64,000 nucleotides of DNA from Candidatus Methanoperedens sp. (GCA_026552975.1 JAPMTR010000066.1:26300-90299); one strand, 5' to 3'; shown: positions 1 through 8,793, numbered from the stretch's first letter. Numbers and translations: made by a program. The notes: generated by a model not told the origin, from the sequence alone.

Positions 1-722
1 AAAAGTCCATTTGCGAAGGATTCGGTCTTGAAGATACCCTCTTTCTTTTCAATGACAAGACCAAATGGAGAAAACTCAGTCATCGAATTAGAATAACCCT
101 GCGCTTCAAGTGCATATTTTAGCGATTCACGATCTGATCTCACAGGATTCAATCTTATTGTTAATGGCGGTTCAATGTTGTTGGCACAACATAGCGATCC
201 CACTTCTTCTATTGATTGCAACTCTGTGAGCCATTTATCCACTATCCAGCGCGGATGAGAGTGATACACGCAGATATAGTCAATGGGCGCTTTTTCCCTG
301 TCCTGAAAAACGACATTGTCTTTGTTTCTCAACACAGCTTCAACTGTTCGTTTTACGAAGCCGCCCAGCTTCCTGTCGTTTGCGGACATCGCCACCGCAT
401 TATTTAAAATTCCCGCTGCGGATATGTCCATAAAAACAGACTGGTATGTACAGATCCTGATCGAATTGAGAATATCCATATTTATATTTGATATCCTGGC
501 GCTTGATGCGTGTTCAATTATGTGATCGATCCTTCCAAGATGACGCAAAATTCCATATACAAGTTCAACTAAAACTCTTTTTTCATCTGATGAGAACTCT
601 TCTTTCCGGAAAAGCTCACCAATTAGGATATCCGGATATTTCCTGGCTGTAAATATCGAATTAAGAAGCCAGAGAACCGATGAATAAATCCTCTGCCTGA
701 TAAAAACATTATTCTTTTTCAA
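1..722 (-). CDS. RsmB/Sun-family RNA m5C methyltransferase, N-terminal part (cut by window edge)
   Basis: The reading frame runs off the left end of the window, so only about 240 N-terminal residues are present. They match the NusB-like RNA-binding domain of RsmB/Sun proteins: a VYGILRHLGRID segment near residue 50, a KRTVEAVLRNKD helix, the HPRWIVDKW motif (HPxW in RsmB) and an NNIEPPLTIRLNP stretch that leads into the methyltransferase domain. The S-adenosylmethionine fold and catalytic cysteines lie outside the window. No ATG is available in frame; I chose the TTG at 722, which overlaps the end of ZPR1 by 14 bases, because an in-frame stop lies just upstream. The family methylates cytosine C5 in rRNA or tRNA; the target here is unknown. 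Confidence 0.8.
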   Translation of the reverse strand, partial: MKKNNVFIRQRIYSSVLWLLNSIFTARKYPDILIGELFRKEEFSSDEKRVLVELVYGILRHLGRIDHIIEHASSARISNINMDILNSIRICTYQSVFMDISAAGILNNAVAMSANDRKLGGFVKRTVEAVLRNKDNVVFQDREKAPIDYICVYHSHPRWIVDKWLTELQSIEEVGSLCCANNIEPPLTIRLNPVRSDRESLKYALEAQGYSNSMTEFSPFGLVIEKKEGIFKTESFANGL

Positions 723-1290
723 AAATGATCATACCGGTCTTAAGGCAGTTCGCCTCTTCCTGTGAAAGTTCCCTGTGTGTTGCTCTGTCAGAAATTATAG
801 CGCTGTTTCCCAGGGGGTCTTCAATGATAACAGTGATTGAGAACTCTCCTGCCTTGATCTTCTCGATATTTTGAAGCAATTCCCTTGCACGCTCGATATT
901 GTCTTCCTCGTTCCATCTTATTACCATCTCAAGGATATCCACGACCCTGTCAAGAACACCTTCAATATTTGAAATAAATGACTCAGAAGCAGGTCCAGGC
1001 TCAATATCTACACCAAGTTCTGGTATTCTTATGGTTCCTGAAGTTGAGCGAACCACGCGGGCATCAATGTCATCCCTTGTCTTTATTTCCATTTCATAAT
1101 GAACTGGTTTTTTCTGTGCAAGTATTAAGGTATCAGTGAATCTAAAACCGCATTCACACATTGAAGTAATATGCATTACTTCGCCAAAAAAAGGAATATT
1201 ATCCTGTACCCAATTAGTTATAATTTCCTTGCCACAAAGAGGGCATACGCTTCGTGTTACGTTTAATATATGACTTGATTCTGAGTTCAC
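709..1290 (-). CDS. ZPR1-type zinc finger protein
   Basis: A 193-residue protein with a single ZPR1 module. Near the N-terminus it has a CPLC pair (residues 16-19), then a second CEC cysteine pair about 30 residues later, together making one zinc site, followed by the ZPR1 beta-domain with the typical GTIRIPELG segment and ELGVDIEPGP. Eukaryotic ZPR1 has two such modules and binds eEF1A; archaea keep one, with no settled function. Its start overlaps the sepF stop by 4 bases and its end overlaps the RNA methyltransferase start, so the three genes are probably co-transcribed and translationally coupled. Confidence 0.9.
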   Translation of the reverse strand: MNSESSHILNVTRSVCPLCGKEIITNWVQDNIPFFGEVMHITSMCECGFRFTDTLILAQKKPVHYEMEIKTRDDIDARVVRSTSGTIRIPELGVDIEPGPASESFISNIEGVLDRVVDILEMVIRWNEEDNIERARELLQNIEKIKAGEFSITVIIEDPLGNSAIISDRATHRELSQEEANCLKTGMIIFEKE

Positions 1291-1655
1291 TTTATTTTTT
1301 GTCTGTCTATACGCATGCCGCGTGGGGTTACGATAACCTGGTCTTCCTTGATCATTGCGATATCCCCATGGACATCATTGACAACCTGTTTTAAGTCTTT
1401 TATTGCCCTGTCAAAGATCAATTTGTCTTTTTTTGCCGGGGATACATCTATCATCAGTATATTACCATCATAAATCTGTTTTTTCAATTCAGGCATCAAT
1501 TCAAGTCCTGAAAGTTCAGCTATTTTTATGTAAGAACTTGCGATCTCGCCCTTAAAACCATCCTCATACTCTGAGAGATCGAGTTCCTGGTAATCTTCCG
1601 CTTCAGATTTTGCTTTTTTCCCGCCGCCAATCAGCTTTTCTATAAAGTTAGCCAT
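1287..1655 (-). CDS. sepF: SepF, archaeal cell-division protein
   Basis: A 122-residue protein of the archaeal SepF type. The N-terminus MANFIEKLIGGGKK can form the short amphipathic membrane-binding helix of SepF, an acidic linker follows, and the C-terminal half is the SepF fold with the IYDGNILMIDVSP strand and the terminal TPRGMRIDR motif. In archaea SepF tethers FtsZ to the membrane at the division site. The length matches the family. It sits between the PUA-domain gene (47 bases upstream) and ZPR1 (4-base overlap). Confidence 0.9.
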   Translation of the reverse strand: MANFIEKLIGGGKKAKSEAEDYQELDLSEYEDGFKGEIASSYIKIAELSGLELMPELKKQIYDGNILMIDVSPAKKDKLIFDRAIKDLKQVVNDVHGDIAMIKEDQVIVTPRGMRIDRQKIK

Positions 1656-1702
1656 TTAATAGTCTCCTATGCTTATTCCTTTTACTGTATATATCTATTT
1701 AT

Positions 1703-2185
1703 CTATTTCTGTTCAAGTGTCCATATCTCATCCCCAACATAATGGATGGACTTGACAGCTTTGCCTTTTCCCCGTGACATATCCTTTCCAGCGACCAGGG
1801 CTCTTCCTATAGCTATTGCCTTACCGTGAGTTTGTTCCACAATAATAACAAGATCGCCTTCATTTATGGTGGGATCAGCCTCAACTATCCCCGGGCTCAT
1901 CGTGTCGGCACCATTAATAATGAACTTAATGGCACCAGGATCCACAACAACCCTGCGTCGCGCGGGGTTTAACTTAAGCGCACCCTTCACTGTCGGGAAT
2001 ATCTTTCCGTCTATCTTAAATAAAAGCGGTTCTCCATCCACAAAAATGAAATCCTGTCCATCACTTTCTACATATTCAAGCTTCCTGTTCTCAAATGAAG
2101 AAGCATCACCAAAAGCTTCAACAATATCATTTACCAGGGCTTTCTGGTCGGTCTTTCTCAATACATTCCTTGATTTTATCTTCAT
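1703..2185 (-). CDS. PUA-domain RNA-binding protein
   Basis: A 160-residue protein with a short alpha/beta pre-PUA domain (residues 1-75, including FVDGEPLLFKIDGKIFPTVK) and a C-terminal PUA domain (about 77-155) showing RRVVVDPGAIKFIINGAD, the SPGIVEADPTINEGDLV loop and GKAIAIGRAL. PUA domains bind structured RNA, usually tRNA or rRNA, and stand-alone archaeal proteins of this kind are seen as ribosome or tRNA-modification accessories; the substrate is not evident. It diverges from the LSm gene across an 85-base promoter region and heads the PUA-SepF-ZPR1-RNA methyltransferase run. Confidence 0.88.
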   Translation of the reverse strand: MKIKSRNVLRKTDQKALVNDIVEAFGDASSFENRKLEYVESDGQDFIFVDGEPLLFKIDGKIFPTVKGALKLNPARRRVVVDPGAIKFIINGADTMSPGIVEADPTINEGDLVIIVEQTHGKAIAIGRALVAGKDMSRGKGKAVKSIHYVGDEIWTLEQK

Positions 2186-2258
2186 TGGACACCAATAGTT
2201 TTAAATATTCTACGAACAACTTTGGAGCACTATTGAATTAATGGTTTATTAATATTAG

Positions 2259-2486
<228 letters not shown>

Positions 2487-2506
2487 TATTAATAAGGTGA
2501 TAAAAT

Positions 2507-2677
2507 ATGTCAAAAGGTACCCCCTCATTCGGAAAGAATCAGAAGAAAACCCACGTGATATGCAGAAGATGTGGGAAAGCTTCATTGAACACACACACAA
2601 AAATGTGCGCAGCGTGCGGTTTCGGTAGGACTGCACATATGAGATCCTACAAATGGCAAGAAAAATGTGGCTATTAA
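2507..2677 (+). CDS. rpl37e: 50S ribosomal protein L37e
   Basis: A 56-residue zinc-ribbon ribosomal protein. The sequence begins [16 protein letters not shown] and carries two cysteine pairs, CRRC (residues 19-22) and CAAC (34-37), that bind one zinc, with the conserved [12 protein letters not shown] segment at the C-terminal side. It binds 23S rRNA in the large subunit. The start is the ATG after GGTGATAAAAT. It lies between LSm and purF, the standard archaeal arrangement. Confidence 0.97.
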   Translation: MSKGTPSFGKNQKKTHVICRRCGKASLNTHTKMCAACGFGRTAHMRSYKWQEKCGY

Positions 2678-2688
2678 GGTGAGCACGA

Positions 2689-4089
2689 TTGCATGAAGAA
2701 TGCGGTGTAGTTGGTGTTTCTTTTAAAGAAGAAACATCTGCTGCACTGTCAATCTACTATGCATTATATTCACTCCAGCATCGTGGACAGGAGTCAGCTG
2801 GAATAACAGTTCATGATGGCGACCAGGTCAGAACCTTAAAAGGTATGGGACTGGTGCCAGATGTTTTTAAAAAGGAAGACATACAGAAATTAAAAGGTCA
2901 TGTGGGGATCGGACACGTCCGTTATTCGACTACGGGTAGTTCAAGGATCGAGAATTGTCAGCCTCTTCTAGTAAATTCCAAGAGTGGAACGATAGCCATA
3001 GCTCATAATGGAAATCTTGTCAACTCAAAGGATCTAAGGAGTGAACTTGAAAAAGAAGGAAGGATATTTTTATCAGACTCAGACACAGAAGTAATAGCTC
3101 ATTTACTGGTCAAGGAATTAATGCACAGCGAGCTTAAAGAAGCTCTAAAAGATGTGATGAAGCGTCTTGTTGGCTCTTATTCTCTTGCCATTATGATCGA
3201 TAAGAAACTTATTGTGATACGTGATCCACTTGGAATAAAACCTTTATGCCTTGGATTGCTGGATAATGGATATGTTGTGGCTTCTGAAAGCGTTGCGATC
3301 GATATATTGAATGGACAGCTTATACGGGACGTGGTTCCAGGTGAAATGCTTGTTTTCAATAATGGTACTTATGAAAGTCATCAACTCATAAAATCAAAGA
3401 ATAACGCACATTGCGTTTTTGAATATATTTATTTCGCTCGCCCGGACTCTGTTATAGATGGAAAACTTGTTTATGCCGTGAGGATGCGTATAGGTGAAAT
3501 GCTTTCACAGGAACATCCAGCAAACGCAGATATCATATCGCCAGTACCAGATTCAGGGATCACTTATGCGATCGGATACTCAAAAAGATCAGGTATCGAT
3601 TATATGGAAGGATTAATGAAAAACCGATATATTGGCCGGACTTTCATTATGCCTGGACAGGAAATGAGGGAAACTGCCATCAGGCTTAAACTCAATACAA
3701 TAAAACCTAATGTAGATGGAAAAAGCGTTGTTCTCGTGGATGACAGCATTGTTCGTGGGACTACATCCAGGAGAATAATCGAACTTGTCCGCAAATCCGG
3801 CGCCAGAGAGGTGCATATGCGTGTAGCAAGTCCCCCAATTATTTCACCATGCTATCTTGGTATAGATATGGCAACGCGGGAGGAACTTGTTGCAGCATAT
3901 AAGGCAGTGAAAGGGGTGGAGGCGCTTATAAATGCTGACTCTCTTGGATATTTGAGCAAAGAAGGGCTTGTTAAAGCCATTGGCATACCAATGGAGGACC
4001 TGTGTATGGGATGTTTGAACGGTATTTATCCGGTTGAGGTCCCTGGAGAAAGCTGTTCAAAGAGACAGCTTAAATTAACAGAATTCTAA
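2689..4089 (+). CDS. purF: amidophosphoribosyltransferase
   Basis: The 466-residue enzyme catalyses the first step of purine synthesis, PRPP plus glutamine to phosphoribosylamine. Cys5 in HEECGVVGV is the N-terminal nucleophile of the glutaminase domain and implies removal of the first four residues. The PRPP-binding loop is VVLVDDSIVRGTT. The cysteines in HCVFEYIYFARP, SPCYLGID and DLCMGC match the 4Fe-4S ligands of the Bacillus-type enzyme. The start is TTG, preceded by AAGGTGAG, which also overlaps the end of the L37e gene. purC and purE lie in the same window 57 kb away. Confidence 0.96.
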   Translation: MHEECGVVGVSFKEETSAALSIYYALYSLQHRGQESAGITVHDGDQVRTLKGMGLVPDVFKKEDIQKLKGHVGIGHVRYSTTGSSRIENCQPLLVNSKSGTIAIAHNGNLVNSKDLRSELEKEGRIFLSDSDTEVIAHLLVKELMHSELKEALKDVMKRLVGSYSLAIMIDKKLIVIRDPLGIKPLCLGLLDNGYVVASESVAIDILNGQLIRDVVPGEMLVFNNGTYESHQLIKSKNNAHCVFEYIYFARPDSVIDGKLVYAVRMRIGEMLSQEHPANADIISPVPDSGITYAIGYSKRSGIDYMEGLMKNRYIGRTFIMPGQEMRETAIRLKLNTIKPNVDGKSVVLVDDSIVRGTTSRRIIELVRKSGAREVHMRVASPPIISPCYLGIDMATREELVAAYKAVKGVEALINADSLGYLSKEGLVKAIGIPMEDLCMGCLNGIYPVEVPGESCSKRQLKLTEF

Positions 4090-4138
4090 TACGAAAACTA
4101 AAAATGAGGGAACTGCTATTTAGCAATGAGGCACAACT

Positions 4139-4771
4139 ATGGGTATAATGAAAAGGCTTGGACTGAATTTTTCATGGTTGAAAAAGATATTCAAGAAAAA
4201 AAAAGCGAAAATTGGAATATATGGTCCTCCCAATGCGGGAAAAACCACATTGGCCAATCGGATAGTCAGGGATTGGACAGGGGATGCAATGGGTTCTGTT
4301 TCTCATATCCCACATGAGACACGAAGAGCAAGAAGGCGCGAAGATGTCACTATAACGAGCAACGGTTCATCTGTGACCCTCGATATTATCGATACGCCGG
4401 GAATTGCTACGAAGATCGATTTTCATGATTTTATGACATTGGGTCTTCCTGAAGAAGAATCGAAGCGACGGGCAAAAGAAGCAACAGAAGGGGTTATGGA
4501 ATCTGTAAAATGGCTTGAAGATTTAGATGGTGTAATACTTGTAATGGATGCGACTGAAGATCCATATACTCAGGTGAACGTAGTCATAATCGGGAATTTT
4601 GAAGCGCGAAAACTTCCTATCCTGATAGCTGCGAACAAGATAGACCTTCCAAATTCATCACCCGCAAGGATACACAGTGCTTTCCCGCAGCACCCTCTAG
4701 TTCCAATATCAGCTCTTGATGGAAAAAATATAGATTTATTATATAAAGAAATTGCAGAACATTTCGGGTGA
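4139..4771 (+). CDS. arvA: ArvA/OapA, Era-like small GTPase
   Basis: A 210-residue GTPase with a basic, amphipathic N-terminus (MKRLGLNFSWLKKIFKKKK), the P-loop GPPNAGKT at about residue 30, the DTPG switch II motif, and NKID for guanine recognition. With the next two genes it forms the archaeal oapABC/arvABC set. In Haloferax volcanii the ArvA GTPase is required for extracellular vesicle formation, and OapABC was earlier named for its location near an origin. The start is supported by GAGG 7 bases upstream. It lies 49 bases after purF. Confidence 0.9.
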   Translation: MGIMKRLGLNFSWLKKIFKKKKAKIGIYGPPNAGKTTLANRIVRDWTGDAMGSVSHIPHETRRARRREDVTITSNGSSVTLDIIDTPGIATKIDFHDFMTLGLPEEESKRRAKEATEGVMESVKWLEDLDGVILVMDATEDPYTQVNVVIIGNFEARKLPILIAANKIDLPNSSPARIHSAFPQHPLVPISALDGKNIDLLYKEIAEHFG

Positions 4772-4775
4772 TCAA

Positions 4776-5132
4776 ATGAAAGGAATTCAGATGGATTTAA
4801 TATCGGAAGAAAAACTTGATCGAATGACTTCAATGGAAAAAGTCAGATTGATCCTCGACGAGGTGCGAAATGGAAAGATCCTTATCCTTGAAAAAGGACT
4901 CACTCCCTCGGAGCAGACAAAGCTCATAGAACTTACCATGGCAGAGATAGCTCCTGACGATTTCTCCGGGATCGAAATAGAAAGTTATCCTGTCAAACAG
5001 AATGAAAATTTCTTGACTAAGTTATTTGGAAAAACAACTATGAAGACACGTCTTACTGTTATCGGTCCTGCTTCCCAGTTAAAAACGATAAAGAAAAATA
5101 AGGACCTGATCAGCGCATTAGTTTCACCATAA
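4776..5132 (+). CDS. arvB: ArvB/OapB family protein (DUF2073)
   Basis: A 118-residue protein of the OapB/ArvB family: it starts MKGIQMDLISEEKLDRM and shows the ILILEKGLTPSEQTKLIE and FSGIEIESYP segments typical of DUF2073. Family knowledge: it is encoded with the ArvA GTPase and ArvC zinc-ribbon protein and is linked to vesicle formation; its biochemical role is not known. I chose the ATG at 4776, which follows the arvA stop by 4 bases with GGGTGATC as ribosome site, over an upstream start inside arvA. Confidence 0.88.
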   Translation: MKGIQMDLISEEKLDRMTSMEKVRLILDEVRNGKILILEKGLTPSEQTKLIELTMAEIAPDDFSGIEIESYPVKQNENFLTKLFGKTTMKTRLTVIGPASQLKTIKKNKDLISALVSP

Positions 5133-5136
5133 GATC

Positions 5137-5577
5137 ATGCCACATAAATGTACGCGATGCGAGAGCATTTTTAAGGACGGTGCAGCTATAATCTTAAATG
5201 GCTGCCCTAAATGCGGCTGGAATAAGTTCCTTTATGTCCGGGATGAAACTCCAGTACCGGAACATGTAGTAAAAACCGATGCAATTGCGAGTTCAGGCCA
5301 GATCTCTCCTGAAGCCTCAAAGTTCATACAAGAAGTTGATGATTTTCTTTCGGTCCGGGATGAGCCTGCGAAACCCGAAGTAAATATAAAAAAGGAACAA
5401 GAAACACCAAAAGAGATAGGGCATCGAGTAGAATCCATAAGAATCGTATCACCCGGACAATATGAATTGAACCTTGAATCGTTGCTTGAAAGGAAAGAGA
5501 TCGTTATGGCCCTTAAGGAAGATGGCAGCTACATCGTTCATCTGCCATCAGTCTTCAAACAAAAGAAGGGTCACTGA
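5137..5577 (+). CDS. arvC: ArvC/OapC family zinc-ribbon protein
   Basis: A 146-residue protein starting MPHKCTRCESIF with a zinc ribbon made of CTRC (residues 5-8) and CPKC (about 28-31). A low-complexity, acidic and proline-containing linker (residues 45-100) leads to a C-terminal domain containing GQYELNLESLLERKEIVMALKEDG. This layout fits the OapC/ArvC family (DUF2072). It follows arvB by 4 bases and its last 7 bases overlap a convergent gene, so the arv operon ends here. Confidence 0.87.
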   Translation: MPHKCTRCESIFKDGAAIILNGCPKCGWNKFLYVRDETPVPEHVVKTDAIASSGQISPEASKFIQEVDDFLSVRDEPAKPEVNIKKEQETPKEIGHRVESIRIVSPGQYELNLESLLERKEIVMALKEDGSYIVHLPSVFKQKKGH

Positions 5578-6017
5578 CGATAAAATTTTGAGGGGGTCGC
5601 ATTAATTCCTTTATACTCGGATGGGCGTGAATCTCCGGGTATATAGATAATCATTTTATTTATGGTAGTTCCAAATTTTACGGAATCATGTAAATAATAA
5701 TTTAAATTCTTTTCATATCTTGAGATATTATTTACATGAAGAATTGTCTTTTCCTGGTCGATCTTTATAATTGTATAATCAAAATTCGAAAAAACATCGT
5801 CTATTCTTGGCTGGATGGTTTTCGCCCCCAGAAGTAAAATGTACATTTTGGGTAAGGTTCCGATATCATAATTGATTGTAAATATAGCATCGGTCTTATC
5901 AAATGTTACAGTTAGCGAATTAATATCTATGTTGTGGTTTCCAGATGTTCCCATTGTTGGGGAAAATGATGATGCAACAACAAATACTGCAATAATTACC
6001 AGGATTATGTTTTTCAT
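5571..6017 (-). CDS. exported hypothetical protein
   Basis: I do not recognise this 148-residue protein. From the ATG at 6017 it begins MKNIILVIIAVFVVASSF, a clear signal peptide or membrane anchor, followed by about 120 residues of mostly beta-type sequence with no cysteines or enzymatic motif. Longer starts exist up to 6086 but would put a charged extension before the signal peptide. It converges on arvC with a 7-base overlap and diverges from a small membrane protein. Likely surface-attached or secreted; function unknown. Confidence 0.55.
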   Translation of the reverse strand: MKNIILVIIAVFVVASSFSPTMGTSGNHNIDINSLTVTFDKTDAIFTINYDIGTLPKMYILLLGAKTIQPRIDDVFSNFDYTIIKIDQEKTILHVNNISRYEKNLNYYLHDSVKFGTTINKMIIYIPGDSRPSEYKGINATPSKFYRQ

Positions 6018-6098
6018 TCCATATTTGTTATGCATTCTATAAATATATCCTTTTGCAGAGGAAAGATATTTGCTATAATAAATCAATATGCTCCAATA

Positions 6099-6287
6099 AT
6101 GGTTGAAACGAATCCATATTTCACTGCTTCTGCTGCGTCTTTAGCTTATTTTGTTATATTTATTAGCCTAAAATATTTTTCTCAAAATAAAGAAATAGAT
6201 TTAAAAGGAGCTTTAATAGGAGCATGCATTTTCTGGCTAGTGATCTTCATGGTACACCAGTATCTCAACAGGAAATCCAAAAATTAA
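6099..6287 (+). CDS. small two-helix membrane protein
   Basis: A 62-residue protein with two predicted membrane segments (FTASAASLAYFVIFISLKYF and LKGALIGACIFWLVIFMVHQY) and a basic C-terminus NRKSKN. I chose the ATG at 6099; an upstream in-frame start at 6030 would add 23 residues overlapping the divergent neighbour. No family recognised. It ends 2 bases before the convergent LemA gene. Small membrane proteins of this sort are easy to over-call, so confidence is moderate. Confidence 0.45.
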   Translation: MVETNPYFTASAASLAYFVIFISLKYFSQNKEIDLKGALIGACIFWLVIFMVHQYLNRKSKN

Positions 6288-6289
6288 TG

Positions 6290-7279
6290 CTATCGCGATG
6301 CTGCACCTTTCCTTACTTTTATCGGGAGGATCAAAGTCTGATCTTCAGCGTTCTCTTTATCGTTCCCGAAATAGTAAATGATCCTGCCATTCACCTCGAA
6401 ATCTCCGACCTGATTTGACACGATTCTTACCTCAATATCTTTTCCATCACCTGGTTCAAGCTGGTAACTGGCTGTGAACTGGCCTGCAGCGGACTTGCTA
6501 AACTCAGATGAGGTCACACTCATCCCGGAAGGCGGGATAATAATAACCTGCACATACATCTTTGGTTTTGTTATAAGGTTAACTGCTGAGAGGCGCAACA
6601 GTATGTCCTCTCCAAGAACAACGTCTGTTTTCTCACCATGAAGGCTAACACTTGCGGTTGTTGAAGTCTGCGGAGTCGAGGTCGCAGTGGATGTTCCACT
6701 TCCCTGATTAAAATTAACTTTAGGAGCTAACTCTGCCCCCTTTTCTGCCTCGAAATATAACTTTGGTTCAAATCTGTACATTCCAGCCACCATCGATCCT
6801 GGCATTCTTTTGAGGCGCGTATTGTAATCCCTTACCATTTCATTATAGCGCATCCTTTCCACTGCGATGCGGTTCTCAGTGCCTTCTAGCTGTGACTGCA
6901 AGGCAAGGAAGTTCTCATTTGATTTTAACTGGGGATAGTTCTCTGATACCAGAAGCAACCTTGATATTGCGGAATCCATGCCGTTTGCAGCTGCTATCTT
7001 TTCATCCTGGGTTTTTGCTGCACCCCACTGGCTCCTGTATTTTGTCACCTCAAGGAACACTTGTTCTTCATGTGCTGCAAATCCTTTCACTGTTTCAACA
7101 AGATTCGGAATAAGGTCAGCACGCCTCTGGTACTGACTTTCAACCTGCGCCCACCCTGCATCTACTCCTTCCTGTGCTGTGACAAGGCCATTATATGTGG
7201 ATAGGAACCACCCTCCTATTAAAAGCGCTATTAACACTATTGCGCCAATAACTCCAAGTAAAATCTGTTTTGAATCCAT
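6290..7279 (-). CDS. LemA family protein with C-terminal Ig-like domain
   Basis: A 329-residue protein. Residues 8-28 form a membrane helix, followed by the LemA helical bundle with the hallmark YNGLVTAQEGVDAGWAQVE, QYQRRADLIPNLVETVKG and the YNEMVRDYNTRL motif near residue 145. LemA proteins are usually about 185-200 residues; here a Thr/Ser-rich linker (about 200-215) joins a roughly 110-residue beta-sandwich-like tail with an EPGDGKDIEVRI segment. The topology places bundle and tail outside the cytoplasm. It shares one base with the upstream gene, so it is coupled to the nucleotidyltransferase-like and TPM genes. Confidence 0.88.
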   Translation of the reverse strand: MDSKQILLGVIGAIVLIALLIGGWFLSTYNGLVTAQEGVDAGWAQVESQYQRRADLIPNLVETVKGFAAHEEQVFLEVTKYRSQWGAAKTQDEKIAAANGMDSAISRLLLVSENYPQLKSNENFLALQSQLEGTENRIAVERMRYNEMVRDYNTRLKRMPGSMVAGMYRFEPKLYFEAEKGAELAPKVNFNQGSGTSTATSTPQTSTTASVSLHGEKTDVVLGEDILLRLSAVNLITKPKMYVQVIIIPPSGMSVTSSEFSKSAAGQFTASYQLEPGDGKDIEVRIVSNQVGDFEVNGRIIYYFGNDKENAEDQTLILPIKVRKGAASR

Positions 7280-7914
7280 TATTTCACCTTATATTCATCT
7301 ATGATCTTGCCGAAATCATGCAATACTTTTATTAAGTCTTTGATATATTGCTCTTTATCCTTCTTAAATTTAGCCTTTCCTTTTCGAATATCCTGTATTT
7401 CTTCAAGGATGTGCAGATCAACGCCATATTTTTTTGAAACAAGTCCTACCATATCATCTTTATCTTCCATATCCCCGAGGAACATGAGCCCCCCAATAAT
7501 AGGACTGAGCGTGGGAACAGCAGAAAGTATTAAATTATCGATATCTTTCCCCTTGAAATGAAGATATTGTTCACGAAGATGAATAAGTTTTGACCTGAAC
7601 TCAAATTCAAGCTGCTGCCGCATGTTTGACTTTGATATTATAAAATTTTTCAGGATGTCCTCACCAAATAGCATCGTGTGGTGTTGCTTGATATTTAAGA
7701 ACTCAATAGGGAATACATCGATCCCATTGGTGAGCTCTTCTTTTGTAAAAACAAGAGGAATTTCCCCAAGTTGCTTCAGCTTTTTTAGCGTGTCAAAATC
7801 AAGTTCATTGCAGACTACAAGAGTGCTTTTTAAGTCGCCTGTATTATATTGTGCGATCAATACAAGATTTGTTCCAAGAATATCCTTTATCTGTTCTATA
7901 TTTTTATGCGTCAT
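7279..7914 (-). CDS. nucleotidyltransferase-like protein between LemA and TPM genes
   Basis: A 211-residue soluble protein. The first 95 residues (LVLIAQYNTGDLKSTLVVCNEL, then PIEFLNIKQHHTMLFGEDILK) look like a degenerate nucleotidyltransferase fold with the substrate loop retained but no GS-DxD active site visible. The C-terminal half is helical and charged. I infer the fold from pattern only. It lies 5 bases after the TPM gene and overlaps lemA by one base, a constant position that suggests a shared process with these two envelope proteins. Confidence 0.6.
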   Translation of the reverse strand: MTHKNIEQIKDILGTNLVLIAQYNTGDLKSTLVVCNELDFDTLKKLKQLGEIPLVFTKEELTNGIDVFPIEFLNIKQHHTMLFGEDILKNFIISKSNMRQQLEFEFRSKLIHLREQYLHFKGKDIDNLILSAVPTLSPIIGGLMFLGDMEDKDDMVGLVSKKYGVDLHILEEIQDIRKGKAKFKKDKEQYIKDLIKVLHDFGKIIDEYKVK

Positions 7915-7919
7915 TTATA

Positions 7920-8672
7920 TCACCACTTTCCTCCAAAGCCACCGCCACCCGATCCTCCCCCTCCGAATCCGCCACCGCCGAAACCTCCACCACCAAAGCC
8001 TCCCCCGAATCCACCGCCTCCAAAACCCCCTCTTCCGCGATGCCCTCCGTAATATCCACCACTATTTCGAAGCCGGTCTAAAGAACCCAGGATGATGAAC
8101 AATGCGAAAAACCCGAAGAAAGCTAATAACACCCAGGTGGGCATGTTCTGATCCTGACTCTGGTTTTGTGACATGCTGTATTTTGAAACTACCTCTGGAT
8201 CGTTCTGTAAAAGGCCCTCGATAACAAGCATAGATTCATAGATACCTTTGCCATATTCTCCATTCTTGAAATTTGGCACGATTATCCTGTCCCCTATGTT
8301 GACCTTCATGCTATCCGTGATCGTACCTTCAAGACCATAACCCACTTCAAACCTGTACTCTCGTTCCTGTTTTGCCACAAGGATCAAAAGTCCATTGTCT
8401 TTATCCTTCTTTCCTACACCTGCCTGCTCAAAAAGCTTAACTGCATACATTTCCTTTGATTCCCCTTCAAGGGATTCTACGGTAACAACAGCGATCTCGA
8501 CAGTTGTTTCTTTTTCTATTTTTGCCGCAAGCTGTGCAATGTTATTCGCATATGCAGGGCCTATCATATTGGCGTTGTCTGTAACAAAATCCCTGACCTG
8601 CGGATAGTTTACAGCGCCGACAGCTGGTGAGATAAAAAACATTAGGAGGAATATTAATAGATACGTCTTCAT
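7920..8672 (-). CDS. TPM-domain (YgcG-type) membrane protein with Gly-rich tail
   Basis: A 250-residue protein: signal peptide MKTYLLIFLLMFFISPAVGA, a TPM domain (about 22-155; FVTDNANMIGPAYANNIAQL, VEIAVVTVESLEG, DNGLLILVAKQEREYRFEVGYGLEGTITD), one membrane helix (about 180-200), and a tail made almost only of Gly and Phe ending GGKW. TPM proteins occur with LemA in bacteria and archaea; some have phosphatase activity or assist photosystem repair. It is the first gene of the TPM / nucleotidyltransferase-like / LemA operon. Confidence 0.88.
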   Translation of the reverse strand: MKTYLLIFLLMFFISPAVGAVNYPQVRDFVTDNANMIGPAYANNIAQLAAKIEKETTVEIAVVTVESLEGESKEMYAVKLFEQAGVGKKDKDNGLLILVAKQEREYRFEVGYGLEGTITDSMKVNIGDRIIVPNFKNGEYGKGIYESMLVIEGLLQNDPEVVSKYSMSQNQSQDQNMPTWVLLAFFGFFALFIILGSLDRLRNSGGYYGGHRGRGGFGGGGFGGGFGGGGFGGGGFGGGGSGGGGFGGKW

Positions 8673-8761
8673 TTTGTCCCCTGTTCGATTTGGATCATTT
8701 AATTAATCTATAATATCTTATATGTCTTATAAAACCTTTTGAAAAGATCAAATAATAAAAC

Positions 8762-8770
8762 TTATTTATA
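8762..8770 (+). promoter_or_regulatory. TATA box of the antiporter gene; likely leaderless start
   Basis: TTATTTATA is centred about 28 bases before the ATG at 8794, the distance at which archaeal transcription would begin at or within a few bases of that ATG. No ribosome site is visible before the ATG, which agrees with a leaderless mRNA and favours 8794 over the in-frame TTG at 8782. Confidence 0.5.
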
Positions 8771-8793
8771 CCCACCACTATTTGCAGTCACTT

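Noticed and set aside
7849..8095. Proline-rich plus-strand frames
   Set aside because: They are the complement of the Gly/Phe-rich tail of the TPM gene; no ribosome site and no family match.
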